A program made the translations under genes and the position numbers. Below, piece after piece: positions 35,595 through 44,263 of a stretch of DNA of 57,062 nt. The stretch lies in the NCBI GenBank assembly GCA_025359065.1, contig JANYHM010000065.1, positions 1-57,062 of the forward strand, in the 5' to 3' direction. The notes below the pieces were generated by a model. That model saw only the letters and a program-made list of their open reading frames with translations, was not told the origin of the DNA and did not search any database. Position 1 is the first letter of the stretch, and the number at the start of each line of letters is the position of its first letter. This DNA is from Synechococcales cyanobacterium GL140_1_metabinner_5_sub (lineage in GTDB: Bacteria; Cyanobacteriota; Cyanobacteriia; Cyanobacteriales; Chamaesiphonaceae).

Positions 35595-35944
35595 CACCGC
35601 CACCAGATTCTCAGTTCTTTCGATCGGCTTTAGATATGGTAACGAACAAGGCACAGCGCACTACTGGGGGGATTTTTTCCTTGGATGGCATTCATCCTAC
35701 GACGATCGCCTATGGCATTATTGCCCAAGAAATTATTAATATCATGCAGCAAGCGGGGGTGAAATTCTATTATGGCAACAGCAGTGCTCAGGAGCGAGTT
35801 GGCCCAGTGCGGGTAGATTTCCAACGGCTGATTAAGCTCGATACCCTAGTTTCTGATCCACCCATATCTTTGATGAATAACCTAGAGGTCGTTGGTTGGC
35901 TAGATGAGCAGTTAGACATTCGCCGTATCTGCATAACCTTATAG
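35595..35944 (+). pseudogene. C-terminal remnant of an SGNH/GDSL hydrolase
   Basis: The open frame contains FSLDGIHPTTIAYGIIAQEII, of which DGIHPT (Asp and His of the catalytic dyad, block V of GDSL hydrolases) is diagnostic. The blocks with the nucleophilic Ser are missing: upstream the frame runs straight into the IS1-type remnant. The tail continues about 80 residues past the motif. It is best read as a hydrolase destroyed by insertion and deletion. The gap 35945-36210 shows no gene. Confidence 0.65.
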
Positions 35945-36210
35945 TAGTAAAGCTTTTTAGGCAGTTCTATAAAATTTGACTGATCAATCGATTCTCAATA
36001 AGGTATTCTGAAATCCGTCTTTCTTGTTAATTATTGAGAATACACAAATTTTTCTGAAACCTGTAAAATCCTGAAGTCCTTGCTTGAAAAGGATCTTAGA
36101 TAACCTGAATCCTTACCTTTCATCGCTAATTGATGACATACCATAGGCATTGACGAAGTAGGTCGCTTATAGTGTACTGATAGGTACCTTTTCTCACCAT
36201 CAATCCTTAA

Positions 36211-37131
36211 ATGGAATCCAAAAAAAAATCTTCTAATTCTCAGTTCTCTGCTGGTTCTGGCTTTCAAGTTAATGGGGATGCTCGGTTCGTAGCGCAAAAT
36301 GTTCGAGACATCGGTTATCAACTCAAAATAAAAATGTCCCGAACAGCAAATTCCTCAGCCCCTTCGAGAGAGGGGTTCGCTTTTGAATACCTGGATGCGA
36401 TGGATCAGCAGATTAATTTGGGAGGTAAATATAAAATTGAGGTTCCTGGCGTTAACGGAAAGAACTCACCTGATATTCAGATTAAGTCTAGATCTTCTGG
36501 CAACGTAGTTCGAGAGCAACAGCTAAAACTTAATTCTCGTCCAGCAGATAACGCTGCTAAAAGTGGAGCTTATGGGCAACAGAAGATTAGAACTCCAAAA
36601 GGACAACCTCGTAAACCCACGAATCCCAACGTTAAAGAATCTAATGTTTCCACTTCTGAAGTCAGTAGAGGAGCTAAAAATCCTAGTCAAGCAACCAGCA
36701 ACTATCAATTTAAAGCTGCAATGGCTGAGATTAGTAACGCTGCTACTATAGGTGCAATCACTGGGGCGGTTGCCGCTACGCTAATTTCAGGGTTGGAGCA
36801 TTTTCTGGCAGTTGAACGTGGGGAAATGGAAATGGATCAAGCAATCACAGCAGTTTTTTTAAGCACTGTTGAAGGTGCTGTTATAGGTGGTATAAGTAGC
36901 GGAGCATTTGCAGCTATTCCTGCATTCATTCCTGCTTTGGTTCCTGTTCTAAGTGTCATTTCTGTGCCTCTCTTAGCTGTTGGTGCTTTTCAACTCACTA
37001 ATCAAGTCGGTCAAATTCTCGATCATCATGCATTTGCTAAACGTAATGCCCTTCTTGAAAAAGTGCATCGACAAGATGCTCAATTTTTTGAAAGTTTCGA
37101 TAAGCAGGTCATGGAATATCTCAATAGTTAA
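36211..37131 (+). CDS. Unknown protein with PD-(D/E)XK-like segment and Gly/Ala-rich hydrophobic half
   Basis: A 306-residue protein I do not recognise as a family. Residues 54-106 contain GFAFE (Glu59), NSPDIQI (Asp88) and QQLKL (Gln104-x-Lys106), spaced like a PD-(D/E)XK nuclease core with a Q-x-K variant. A basic, polar linker follows (110-160). The second half has two Gly/Ala-rich hydrophobic stretches (about 177-195 and 215-262) that could span or insert into a membrane. It heads a row of small genes including DUF6883 and DUF4926. No clear ribosome binding site precedes the ATG. Confidence 0.6.
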   Translation: MESKKKSSNSQFSAGSGFQVNGDARFVAQNVRDIGYQLKIKMSRTANSSAPSREGFAFEYLDAMDQQINLGGKYKIEVPGVNGKNSPDIQIKSRSSGNVVREQQLKLNSRPADNAAKSGAYGQQKIRTPKGQPRKPTNPNVKESNVSTSEVSRGAKNPSQATSNYQFKAAMAEISNAATIGAITGAVAATLISGLEHFLAVERGEMEMDQAITAVFLSTVEGAVIGGISSGAFAAIPAFIPALVPVLSVISVPLLAVGAFQLTNQVGQILDHHAFAKRNALLEKVHRQDAQFFESFDKQVMEYLNS

Positions 37132-37183
37132 CCTTTCATCTCAGTGACAAAGTAAATAACTTTTCATTACAGGATTTCTCACA

Positions 37184-37588
37184 ATGAATATCGATCAGGC
37201 TTGTGTTCTTCTCGATGAGATTGAAGCTTTACTCTACTCCGGCTCAAATTCGGATGCATTTTGGCGAAACGTTTTGAATGAAATTCGGGCAGGGGATGTA
37301 GACGGTCTTTTTCATGAAGCTCTTGCTAAACTTCATGCCTTGGGTGCGTTAGACAATGATTTGAATAATTTTATCAGCATCTTCATCAGATCACAGATTC
37401 AGCGATTTTACGAGCAACTCTACAAAACTCGTAGATGGCATCTAATCAATGGTCACGTTTATACCTACTCAGATGTTCTATGCTTCGTTAAAGAAAGTCA
37501 AACTCTAATTCAGCTTCTCCGCAAGAAAATTGAGCAAATTCATGCTGAGTCGTGCAAAGTATCTGAGGAGTTTTCTGAGTTAGTGTGA
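37184..37588 (+). CDS. Small helical protein of unknown function
   Basis: A 134-residue, mostly helical cytoplasmic protein (VLLDEIEALLYSG, WRNVLNEIRAGD, FVKESQTLIQLLRKKIEQI). AGGA lies 11 bases before the ATG. Its TGA overlaps the GTG of the DUF6883 gene. Position directly after the putative nuclease or membrane protein makes an immunity or chaperone role possible. That is speculation from order only. Confidence 0.65.
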   Translation: MNIDQACVLLDEIEALLYSGSNSDAFWRNVLNEIRAGDVDGLFHEALAKLHALGALDNDLNNFISIFIRSQIQRFYEQLYKTRRWHLINGHVYTYSDVLCFVKESQTLIQLLRKKIEQIHAESCKVSEEFSELV

Positions 37589-37920
37589 GCAATCTTAATG
37601 TGAAAATTCCTGAAGATTCAGTTATCCCAGATGCTAAAATCACCCAGTATCTGTTAGTCCTAAAGGCAAGAAACGATAAATCGAGGTTTTTGGCTCAGGC
37701 TGGGTTTACCCAAGAAAATCCAGAAGCTTTGAAGTTGGCGATTCAAAGTCAGGCAATGGACAAAGAGGCGATCGAAGAGAAAAGCAATGAATACGGCACC
37801 TTTTACCAAGTTGAAGGAGAATTAATCGGTGTAAATGGTGTTAGCCTATCAGTCATTACCGTTTGGCTACAGAGACAGATCGATGATAAATTTCAGTTTG
37901 TGACCCTCAAACCTAATTAG
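37585..37920 (+). CDS. DUF6883 protein
   Basis: A 111-residue protein matching the DUF6883 pattern: PDAKITQYLLVLKARNDKSRF, FLAQAGFTQENPEALKLAI, YGTFYQVEGEL and SVITVWL. DUF6883 occurs as a stand-alone gene next to DUF4926 and as a C-terminal module of polymorphic toxins. The start is GTG overlapping the previous stop (GTGA). The function is unknown. Confidence 0.75.
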   Translation: MSNLNVKIPEDSVIPDAKITQYLLVLKARNDKSRFLAQAGFTQENPEALKLAIQSQAMDKEAIEEKSNEYGTFYQVEGELIGVNGVSLSVITVWLQRQIDDKFQFVTLKPN

Positions 37921-37930
37921 GAGTAATAAT

Positions 37931-38179
37931 ATGAAGGTAGAGTTGTATCAAGAAGTTGCATTAACTCGTGACTTGCCAGAGCATGGCCTAAAAGTTGGAG
38001 ACATTGCCATGTTGGTCGATTTTGTTCCTCATCCAAATGGTGGGGAAGAGGGCTGCGTGTTAGAAGTTTTTAATGCCCTTGGTGAATCTCTTACAACGAT
38101 CGCTGTTCCAATCTCTGTGGTAGAGGCTCTGCGCTCTGATGAAGTTTTATCCGTTCGTCCCTTGTCAAAAGCGAGCTGA
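37931..38179 (+). CDS. DUF4926 protein
   Basis: An 82-residue protein with the DUF4926 beta-barrel-like pattern: VALTRDLPEHGLKVGDIAMLVDF then GCVLEVFNALGES. AGGAG lies 8 bases before the ATG. It follows DUF6883 by 10 bases, a pairing seen repeatedly in cyanobacteria. The following 295 bases (38180-38474) have only broken frames. Confidence 0.78.
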   Translation: MKVELYQEVALTRDLPEHGLKVGDIAMLVDFVPHPNGGEEGCVLEVFNALGESLTTIAVPISVVEALRSDEVLSVRPLSKAS

Positions 38180-38443
38180 TCCGGAAGTCGAACAAACCCT
38201 TTGCACGCCGACAAAATTGAGCCAATGACCCCAAAAAACATCTAGTAGCGGGTGAACGGGAACGTTAGATCGCTGGAATTCCACCAGTGAGCAGTTGGAC
38301 GTGATCGCAGTGGAGATTTTCCGGTGGCAGTCGCTGGTAGATGTAGTAGCTTGGTTGAACTTGCAGGGGTAAGTGTTGCCATTGAACAGAGCTATGAAGG
38401 CATTGTCTTTGCTGGGGCGAATCGTGGTGCTGAAGCCTGAGCT

Positions 38444-38532
38444 GTTAGGGCAGGATCCCCTGCGATCGAAGTGCTCAGGAATATCCTCCTTTATCCAGTC
38501 GATCGCGGCAGTTCTCTAAAATGACTAAATCT
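38444..38532. repeat. Direct repeat copy 1 (tail of the 38475 gene)
   Basis: This 89-base stretch covers the last codons of the 275-residue membrane-protein gene and its downstream flank. It aligns without gaps, at roughly three of four positions, to 39381-39469 upstream of the same gene. See the second copy. Confidence 0.7.
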
Positions 38533-39302
38533 ACGTCTACATAAGACTTGCCATCATATTGGAAAGGGTTATCAAGGTCACGGATCAGTAATAGTAAGTA
38601 GAATAACGAAGTAAAAATGAGGCTGGATATAATCAAATCTTCGCTGAAATGTTCAACATGAATTAGTAATAAAGAAATACTAGAGCTGCCCAGAAAAAGC
38701 CAGAGTAATACATAGATGGGAGGTAGAAAATCCGTATCACGGATACTTTGCATCTGATAGCTGATCGATCGAATCTTGGCCTGTTCTCCATGTAATCTAT
38801 TCACTGGAGTTAACCCAGCTCCCAAGATCATCGGAGCAAAGAGCGGATTAAGTTTATCGAGCGATCGACTAATTGCTTGGAACTCACTATCTTGTTGCAA
38901 CCAGTCTAGAATAGACTGACTGACTTGCTTAAGGGCTTGTTGTAGTGGTTGGGGATCATAACTGGGATCGGCTATAGCAATGGTGTGATTGGTATCAGTG
39001 ATAGTTTCTAGGGCATTGACAATTTGTGCAGGTAAGCCTTCGCTGTTGCGGTAATCTGCTAGGGTGTTGCTCAGTAAAATGGCGATCGCAAAAGTCGCGG
39101 CACTCAGTAATGAAGCGGTCAGAGCATCAAACTCCCAAACTTCCCAACCCAACCAATGAATTATCGTTTTGATGAATCCAAAAATTCCAACCAGTGGCAA
39201 AACCTGCAAAAAAATCCCCCACTGGAGTAATTGCGCAGACTTTTCCGAGTTGGTCTTAATAGGAGAGGTGAAGTTCAGAGTTGGTTGTAAATCTTCTGAC
39301 AT
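38475..39302 (-). CDS. Membrane protein, bestrophin-like/DUF4239-related
   Basis: A 275-residue protein with two membrane segments near residues 30-48 and 62-82, a soluble helical middle (about 85-195) and two segments at about 197-215 and 225-245. The tail IRDLDNPFQYDGKSYVDVDL resembles the D(Y/N)PF tail of DUF4239/bestrophin-like proteins, compare MDYPFRGEF of the 7348 gene. I infer a distant relative. The function is unknown. A decayed second copy of its 3' end lies upstream. Confidence 0.6.
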   Translation of the reverse strand: MSEDLQPTLNFTSPIKTNSEKSAQLLQWGIFLQVLPLVGIFGFIKTIIHWLGWEVWEFDALTASLLSAATFAIAILLSNTLADYRNSEGLPAQIVNALETITDTNHTIAIADPSYDPQPLQQALKQVSQSILDWLQQDSEFQAISRSLDKLNPLFAPMILGAGLTPVNRLHGEQAKIRSISYQMQSIRDTDFLPPIYVLLWLFLGSSSISLLLIHVEHFSEDLIISSLIFTSLFYLLLLIRDLDNPFQYDGKSYVDVDLVILENCRDRLDKGGYS

Positions 39303-39380
39303 AAGATGAGCAGCTTGAATAACTAAGAATTATATAAACAAAACCTCACTCTAATGCGATGCCAGTCTCATTAGAGTGAG

Positions 39381-39469
39381 GTTAGGACAACATCTCCTGC
39401 GAGCAGAGTGATCAGGAGTACTCTCCTTTATCCAATTGATCGTGACAGTTTTTTAAAACGAATCTCTTT
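39381..39469. repeat. Direct repeat copy 2 (relic of a paralogous gene tail)
   Basis: The stretch matches 38444-38532 ungapped, including CTCCTTTATCCA and TGCGA blocks. It corresponds to the 3' end of a gene like the 38475 protein, but its own reading frame is degraded. It sits between the 38475 gene and the 39475 gene, as expected from tandem duplication followed by deletion of one copy. Confidence 0.7.
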
Positions 39470-39474
39470 AGATT

Positions 39475-39837
39475 TTAATTATTGCCATCTACTTTAGAAC
39501 CAATGAAATAGCGGTAGCCAAACCATAGCACCACGGCCACCACGCCCAAAGTCATCAGGGAAGTAACCAACTGAAACACCGTCTTGATCAACATTAAACC
39601 CACGATCGCCACACCCACAGCCACCGCAATTTTGCCGCTGCTGGGCATCAGCTCAAACCAATTCTTGGTAGCCGCAATTTTTTCTTGCCAAGCCTGAGCT
39701 TCAAACAGCTCACCATCTAGACCAGAAAGAATTTCTGGAATCACCGGCTCCGCTGGAGTTGATTCTTGCGTAGTGGGCTTACCCAACTTCAGATTCTTGA
39801 TTTTTTGCTGCCACTCTTGCTGATTAGAAGAACTCAT
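39475..39837 (-). CDS. Small membrane protein, CAAD-like arrangement
   Basis: A 120-residue protein with a polar, Glu/Gln/Pro-rich N-terminus of about 60 residues and two adjacent membrane helices (about 68-86 and 88-110). This layout resembles thylakoid-associated CAAD-type domains, but I cannot confirm membership. It is the downstream gene of a minus-strand run with the next zinc-ribbon membrane protein. Confidence 0.65.
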   Translation of the reverse strand: MSSSNQQEWQQKIKNLKLGKPTTQESTPAEPVIPEILSGLDGELFEAQAWQEKIAATKNWFELMPSSGKIAVAVGVAIVGLMLIKTVFQLVTSLMTLGVVAVVLWFGYRYFIGSKVDGNN

Positions 39838-39869
39838 GATTGGTAGATTTTTTTGGTAAATGTATAAGC

Positions 39870-40238
39870 TTATGGAGTATCAATTTCGATCGCCGCCACA
39901 TCGATCGTATTAGGTGGAGCCACTCGATTCACAGAACCCTTGGACACCCGCAGCGCTTCACCGCAGCTCGGGCAATCTAACTCTGTGCCCTTAAAACCTG
40001 TCAATTCTTGATCACACACCGGACAATTTGCCTGGACAATATTCAACCGAGACCAAATTATAAACCCCCCGATCGCCACCACCGGCAACAGAATAATCAA
40101 ACCCAAAATCAGCAGCGCTGACTTGAGAACCCATCCTAAACCTAGACTCCCTATTAAAGCGCATATTAGGACAAAGGTGATCCAAGGTCGAATGCCTGCT
40201 GCATTTATTTGCCAAACCTTAGGGCTGTTATCAGTCAC
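39870..40238 (-). CDS. Small membrane protein with zinc-ribbon tail
   Basis: A 122-residue protein with two membrane helices (about 18-37 and 39-62) and a C-terminal zinc ribbon CPVCDQELTGFKGTELDCPSC (Cys at about 72, 75, 89 and 92, shown in outline), followed by an acidic tail. It lies 32 bases upstream of the preceding gene in the same direction, so co-transcription is likely. The function is unknown. Confidence 0.7.
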   Translation of the reverse strand: MTDNSPKVWQINAAGIRPWITFVLICALIGSLGLGWVLKSALLILGLIILLPVVAIGGFIIWSRLNIVQANCPVCDQELTGFKGTELDCPSCGEALRVSKGSVNRVAPPNTIDVAAIEIDTP

Positions 40239-40380
40239 GGAGCCTCTTGCTGTATCAAAAACGTTTTTCCATTTTACCTCGATCGCTTCATTATCGCCAA
40301 AACAGCTATTCGGTTAACCAGCCAGACAGCCTACCAACAAATGGCTTGGCTAACTCAGTTAATTTCGGGCTGATTGTGGA

Positions 40381-40578
40381 TTAAGTATTAGGAGGAGCTG
40401 CTTCCACACCATTAGGAAAGGTTCGATCGAACTCAGCGGCCAAATCTTCTAGTTCAATCAGGGCTTGGTTGATATCGATCGCCAAATTGGAATGCTGAGG
40501 GTCTGCCAAAAGACCACGTAGCCAGGTACGCTTGGTTTCGATGTAGCGCACGCGCTCTTGCAGGGTTTGGAGTTCCAT
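40381..40578 (-). CDS. Small conserved-looking coiled-coil protein
   Basis: A 65-residue, mostly helical acidic protein (MELQTLQERVRYIETKRTW, then ALIELEDLAAEFDRTFPNG). No membrane segment, cysteine or known motif is present. Similar short proteins occur in cyanobacteria. The function is unknown. Confidence 0.6.
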   Translation of the reverse strand: MELQTLQERVRYIETKRTWLRGLLADPQHSNLAIDINQALIELEDLAAEFDRTFPNGVEAAPPNT

Positions 40579-40638
40579 GGGGGTTAAAATGATAGATACC
40601 TTAAGGTACTCGATAGCTCCGCTTCTGCCAAGGACAAT

Positions 40639-41304
40639 CTACAAATTGAAAAAACTCTTAAAGAAGTAAGCAACCGTGCCGCTCTCGTACAAAATGTAGC
40701 AGCCCAAAGCCATCAATACCCAGGGAATTAATCGATCGCCATATTCGCCCAAGACCCTACTGACCGTGGGCTGCTTCACCAACCGCCAAGCAATGTAGCA
40801 CCATATCCCTACCAGGAGTAAAAAAGTCCCCAAAATAATTAGTAGCCCCGCCAAATTTTTGCTGGCAAACAGCGGCACATAAATCCCCAGGTTATCGCCC
40901 CCATTAGCCACTGTAATTGTTGCAACCTGCAAAACCTGGGGCGGCACAAAAGCAAAAAAACGCTGAAGCCTATTACTCGCTCCAGACTCCAAAACCTGTA
41001 CCGCATCTTCAGCTTCATTATTAGGGGAAAATAACATCTTGAGACCAATGCCCAATGGCACCAAGCCCAACAAACCAATCCAGTGCGCTGGCACCAGCCG
41101 CCCCCCAAAATACCCTGGTAAACTAAGCAAAATCAATATTCCAAAACCCAAATACTGACCAGTCACGATCTGCCAAGGTCGCAATCTGGCATTCACCTGA
41201 GCAAAATATACCATCAACACCATAATGTCATCTAAGTTAGTGACCACAAAAGCAGTGATACCTTGCAAAATATTGGGCAGAATCTGGAGACTTAGCTGAT
41301 TCAT
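40639..41304 (-). CDS. CadD-family cadmium resistance transporter-like protein
   Basis: A 221-residue membrane protein with about six helices. The first contains the family signature AFVVTNLDDIMVLMVYFAQ, with acidic residues in the membrane, followed by GQYLGFGILILLSLPG. A second half begins ATITVANGGDNLGIYVPLFA, which mirrors the first (NLDDI / NGGDN) as in LysE/CadD transporters. The substrate is presumed to be a divalent cation and is unproven. Confidence 0.85.
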   Translation of the reverse strand: MNQLSLQILPNILQGITAFVVTNLDDIMVLMVYFAQVNARLRPWQIVTGQYLGFGILILLSLPGYFGGRLVPAHWIGLLGLVPLGIGLKMLFSPNNEAEDAVQVLESGASNRLQRFFAFVPPQVLQVATITVANGGDNLGIYVPLFASKNLAGLLIILGTFLLLVGIWCYIAWRLVKQPTVSRVLGEYGDRLIPWVLMALGCYILYESGTVAYFFKSFFNL

Positions 41305-41310
41305 AAATAC

Positions 41311-41333
41311 AAAAAAAATCCCCTGATCGGGGA
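41311..41333 (-). terminator. Intrinsic terminator
   Basis: Read on the minus strand, TCCCC, a five-base loop and GGGGA are followed by eight T residues. It lies just past the stop of the 41347 gene and ahead of the CadD-like gene, so the two are probably separate transcripts. Confidence 0.85.
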
Positions 41334-41346
41334 AAAAGTTAAAAAA

Positions 41347-42417
41347 TTAAGTAAGACGATAAAACTCTTTGGTATCGCGCTGATAGCCCCAACCAAACCC
41401 ATCGGGGTCACGATTACGAGTCCAGTCACCAAAACTCACATCCGATCGACGTTTGTACAAAGTACTAGGATGAACATCTAAGCGCTTGGCCAAGTCAGCC
41501 TGGGTAATGGTTTCCGCCACACTAGATGTTTCTTCTAACTCAATTACTTCTTCGACTGCCGGCTCATTCCCCGCATCAAAGATGCCACGCAGAGCTTGGG
41601 CAAAACTAGAACCGCTGGTGGTAGCTTCATCAGGTACTTGCGCTGGCTCGATCGCGGCAGCAGCCACTGTTTCGGTGGGAGTCACCGTAGCTACAGGCGT
41701 TACGGGAACAGCCTTGGCCACCACAGGTTCGGCTGGAATCACTGGAGTTTCTGAAGCAGCCTTGGCTACCACCGGCTCTATCACCATCACCGATTCAGTT
41801 ACGACTGGAGCCACCACAGTTGGTGTGGGTTGTTCTGGGGTTGTTGGTAAATCTATGACCTCCGAAACAACTTCAGGAGTAACAGCGATCACCTCTGTTG
41901 CAGACACAGCGATCGAGGTCGAAACAGGTGCAGATTTCTCTAAAGCTTGGGAGACAGGCTCAGCATCAACCACCACATAATCTAGCTCGGCCAGCTTCTG
42001 GGAAATAGATTCATTCGAGCTGAGTCCGGCAAAAGTATTTTCTAAGGAATTAACGGTCAGAAAGCTATAAACAGTTCCGCCAGAGTCCGATCGATATTTT
42101 ACGCCGCCAATTTCGGCAGCTTTACCTTGCAGGTAGCGATCGGCCACAGGAGCAGAAATATTTGCGCGCGCCGATAGGGCTAGGGGAGCAATTTCACCTT
42201 GCTGCTCTAACACCATTTGGCTGAAATAAGGATTAACTTGCTGGGAGAGTTTTGCCCATTGATAGCTCTGCCACACACTATTACCGGTGAGGAACACTAC
42301 TCCACCGAGGATAAATGGCCATGCTATCGACAAAAACACTGCTGCAAAAGCTGCCGGCAGCAAAATCAGCAAAAATCCTGGCAGCGAGTTATCGTGTTTG
42401 ACAGTTTGGTCAGACAT
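41347..42417 (-). CDS. Membrane-anchored protein with Pro/Ala/Val-rich linker and C-terminal HTH-like module
   Basis: A 356-residue protein with two close N-terminal hydrophobic stretches (about 11-45), a folded segment (about 50-150), a long linker rich in Pro, Val, Ala and Thr (about 160-270), and a C-terminal ITQADLAKRLDVHPSTLYKRR that reads as a helix-turn-helix, ending DGFGWGYQRDTKEFYRLT. The HTH may bind DNA at the membrane or serve as a protein-binding fold. Not recognised as a named family. Confidence 0.65.
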   Translation of the reverse strand: MSDQTVKHDNSLPGFLLILLPAAFAAVFLSIAWPFILGGVVFLTGNSVWQSYQWAKLSQQVNPYFSQMVLEQQGEIAPLALSARANISAPVADRYLQGKAAEIGGVKYRSDSGGTVYSFLTVNSLENTFAGLSSNESISQKLAELDYVVVDAEPVSQALEKSAPVSTSIAVSATEVIAVTPEVVSEVIDLPTTPEQPTPTVVAPVVTESVMVIEPVVAKAASETPVIPAEPVVAKAVPVTPVATVTPTETVAAAAIEPAQVPDEATTSGSSFAQALRGIFDAGNEPAVEEVIELEETSSVAETITQADLAKRLDVHPSTLYKRRSDVSFGDWTRNRDPDGFGWGYQRDTKEFYRLT

Positions 42418-42545
42418 TTTTTTGCCGGTGGATCCTTAAGGTAGTTACCAGAAAATTTTAAAGGATCAAGGGCATGAAATCGGTAAATTTACCCAACCAG
42501 CAACATTCCGCAACGTTGCTTAATCAAAACTATGCTTAGTTAAAA

Positions 42546-43613
42546 CTATTTGGCTTCTAACAGTTTAGTGAAGCGATCGAACTGAAAATGCTCCGCCATA
42601 AGCTGGCGAATAATCGATACTTTTACTGGTTCTTGAATCCGAATCCGGGCAAAAGCATCTTCCACAATTTCTACCGTAGTCAAAGTATCAAAATCCACCG
42701 AAACAATCGGAATTTCTAAATCTTCAGCCCGCCGAATAATGTAAGACTGAGGCGATAGATGGCCAGTGAGAATCAAACACTGAGTAGAAGTCTCTAGAGC
42801 CGCTAACTGAATATCTTCCCGATCGCCCCCAGTTACCACCGCCATAAAGCGCGCTTTCCGGAAATAATCTAGAGCAGCACTCACATTCATCGCCCCGATC
42901 GACAGACTCTCTACCAGTAGATCCAATCTTTCTGGGCAACAGAGCACCTCGGCCTGTAATCTTTTCACCAATTCTCCCACGCTCACGCTGCGCAGAGTGC
43001 GGTTTTGGGGCAAGACCCCCAATACAGTAATCCCCTGTTTCTCTAAAGCCGGCGAAATTTCTTGGCTCACCAAAGCCATCTCCCCAGGCGGCACATCATT
43101 AATGACCACGCCCAACAGCCGATCGCCCAGCAAATCTTGAGCCGCCAATAATCGCTCGATCGACTGAATAGACTTGTAGCGCATCACCAGCAACACAGTC
43201 GCATCTGCTACCTCAGCAATTTGAGCGGTAGATAACTGAAAACTACGTCCTTCCCACAAATTGCTGCCACCTTCAATGCACAGTAGCCGATCGGGCACTG
43301 TGACCTGTTGACGAAGCAGAGCCTGGTAATCTTCAGTATCAGCACCAATTAAGCGTTGACGCTGAGCTTCGGCGGTTAACCCTACCAACGGTAAAAAGAC
43401 CTGAGATGCCGTCAAACCCAGCCACTTACGCATCAACCCCACATCAGCTTCTTCTTGCCCCTGGCCATTTTCGTAATAGTTGCCTAAAGGCTTACTGTAA
43501 GAAATTTCTATCCCTTGCTGTTGAAGCTTGTCGGCCAAACCCAACAAAATTGCCGACTTCCCACTGCAAGCTTCCATAGAAGCAATTAGTAAATGTTTGT
43601 TCGCCGCTGCCAC
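42546..43613 (-). CDS. DRTGG-domain protein with P-loop (Pta N-terminal-like)
   Basis: A 355-residue protein. The N-terminal BioD-like P-loop domain has a deviant Walker A SMEACSGKSAILLG and later LLCIEGGSNLWEG and GVVINDVPPGEM. The C-terminal DRTGG domain begins near MNVSAALDYFRKARFMAVVTGGDREDIQLAAL, outlined by VVTGGDRED. The pairing is that of the N-terminal half of long phosphotransacetylases without the acyltransferase domain. Often regulatory; the exact role in cyanobacteria is unknown. Confidence 0.85.
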   Translation of the reverse strand: MAAANKHLLIASMEACSGKSAILLGLADKLQQQGIEISYSKPLGNYYENGQGQEEADVGLMRKWLGLTASQVFLPLVGLTAEAQRQRLIGADTEDYQALLRQQVTVPDRLLCIEGGSNLWEGRSFQLSTAQIAEVADATVLLVMRYKSIQSIERLLAAQDLLGDRLLGVVINDVPPGEMALVSQEISPALEKQGITVLGVLPQNRTLRSVSVGELVKRLQAEVLCCPERLDLLVESLSIGAMNVSAALDYFRKARFMAVVTGGDREDIQLAALETSTQCLILTGHLSPQSYIIRRAEDLEIPIVSVDFDTLTTVEIVEDAFARIRIQEPVKVSIIRQLMAEHFQFDRFTKLLEAK

Positions 43614-43742
43614 TCCCCAACTCCCTGCTGCAAATGTTATTAACTATACTCGGGATTCTGCCCCCAGATCATTACCTATGGGCGGTATTTTTCTGGTAGT
43701 GCATAGCACCAGACAAAAGTTCTCAATATTTTTAACAGCAGC

Positions 43743-44126
43743 CTACTCTTCCATTTTGAGCAGCTTGCGATAAAAAAGCTGAGGAAAATCAGGAATATTA
43801 GCGTCTTTACAGCTAATTAGCCAATCAATCAAAAAGCTGATGAACTCAGAATTCATCATACTCAGCTCATAGATCAGATCAGCATTTTCTTCAAACTGCA
43901 TCCGACAACGAGTCATATCTCCGGGTAAATCGCGCATTACCCAGTTCGCCACAAAGGGTATTTGCTCTTCGTTAGCAACGTTGCGATAGCCAGTCAATCC
44001 ACCTTTGTAATATAAGGTAATCGCCTTGGACAGCATATTGCGCCGAGCCATCGACTTCATAAAATAAGGCATGTAGAGGTTCACTTTGTCGGGGCTAGCG
44101 GGAGTGATCTCATCGAAAAAACTCAT
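43743..44126 (-). CDS. Conserved-looking helical protein of unknown function
   Basis: A 127-residue protein beginning MSFFDEITPASPDKVNLYM, mostly helical, with MRDLPGDMTRCRMQFEENADLIYEL in the middle (outlined by RDLPGDMTRCRM). I start at the ATG at 44126, which has an AGG about 10 bases upstream. A frame to 44174 adds 16 non-conserved-looking residues. It is divergent from the radical SAM gene. I cannot assign a function. Confidence 0.65.
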   Translation of the reverse strand: MSFFDEITPASPDKVNLYMPYFMKSMARRNMLSKAITLYYKGGLTGYRNVANEEQIPFVANWVMRDLPGDMTRCRMQFEENADLIYELSMMNSEFISFLIDWLISCKDANIPDFPQLFYRKLLKMEE

Positions 44127-44263
44127 GGACAAACCTGGGGAAATAAGCTGATGGTTCTCTTTAGCATTCACCAAAATCCTGGCAAACTTGCTATGGGAAA
44201 AGAGAAAATTGCAGAGATTCGCGCTAAAATCCGATAACTAAACGTAAGATCACTCCCCACACT

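Noticed and set aside
38180..38474. A possible gene remnant between DUF4926 and the minus-strand membrane gene.
   Set aside because: Only short frames with stops are present, and none matches a family I know, apart from the repeat described.
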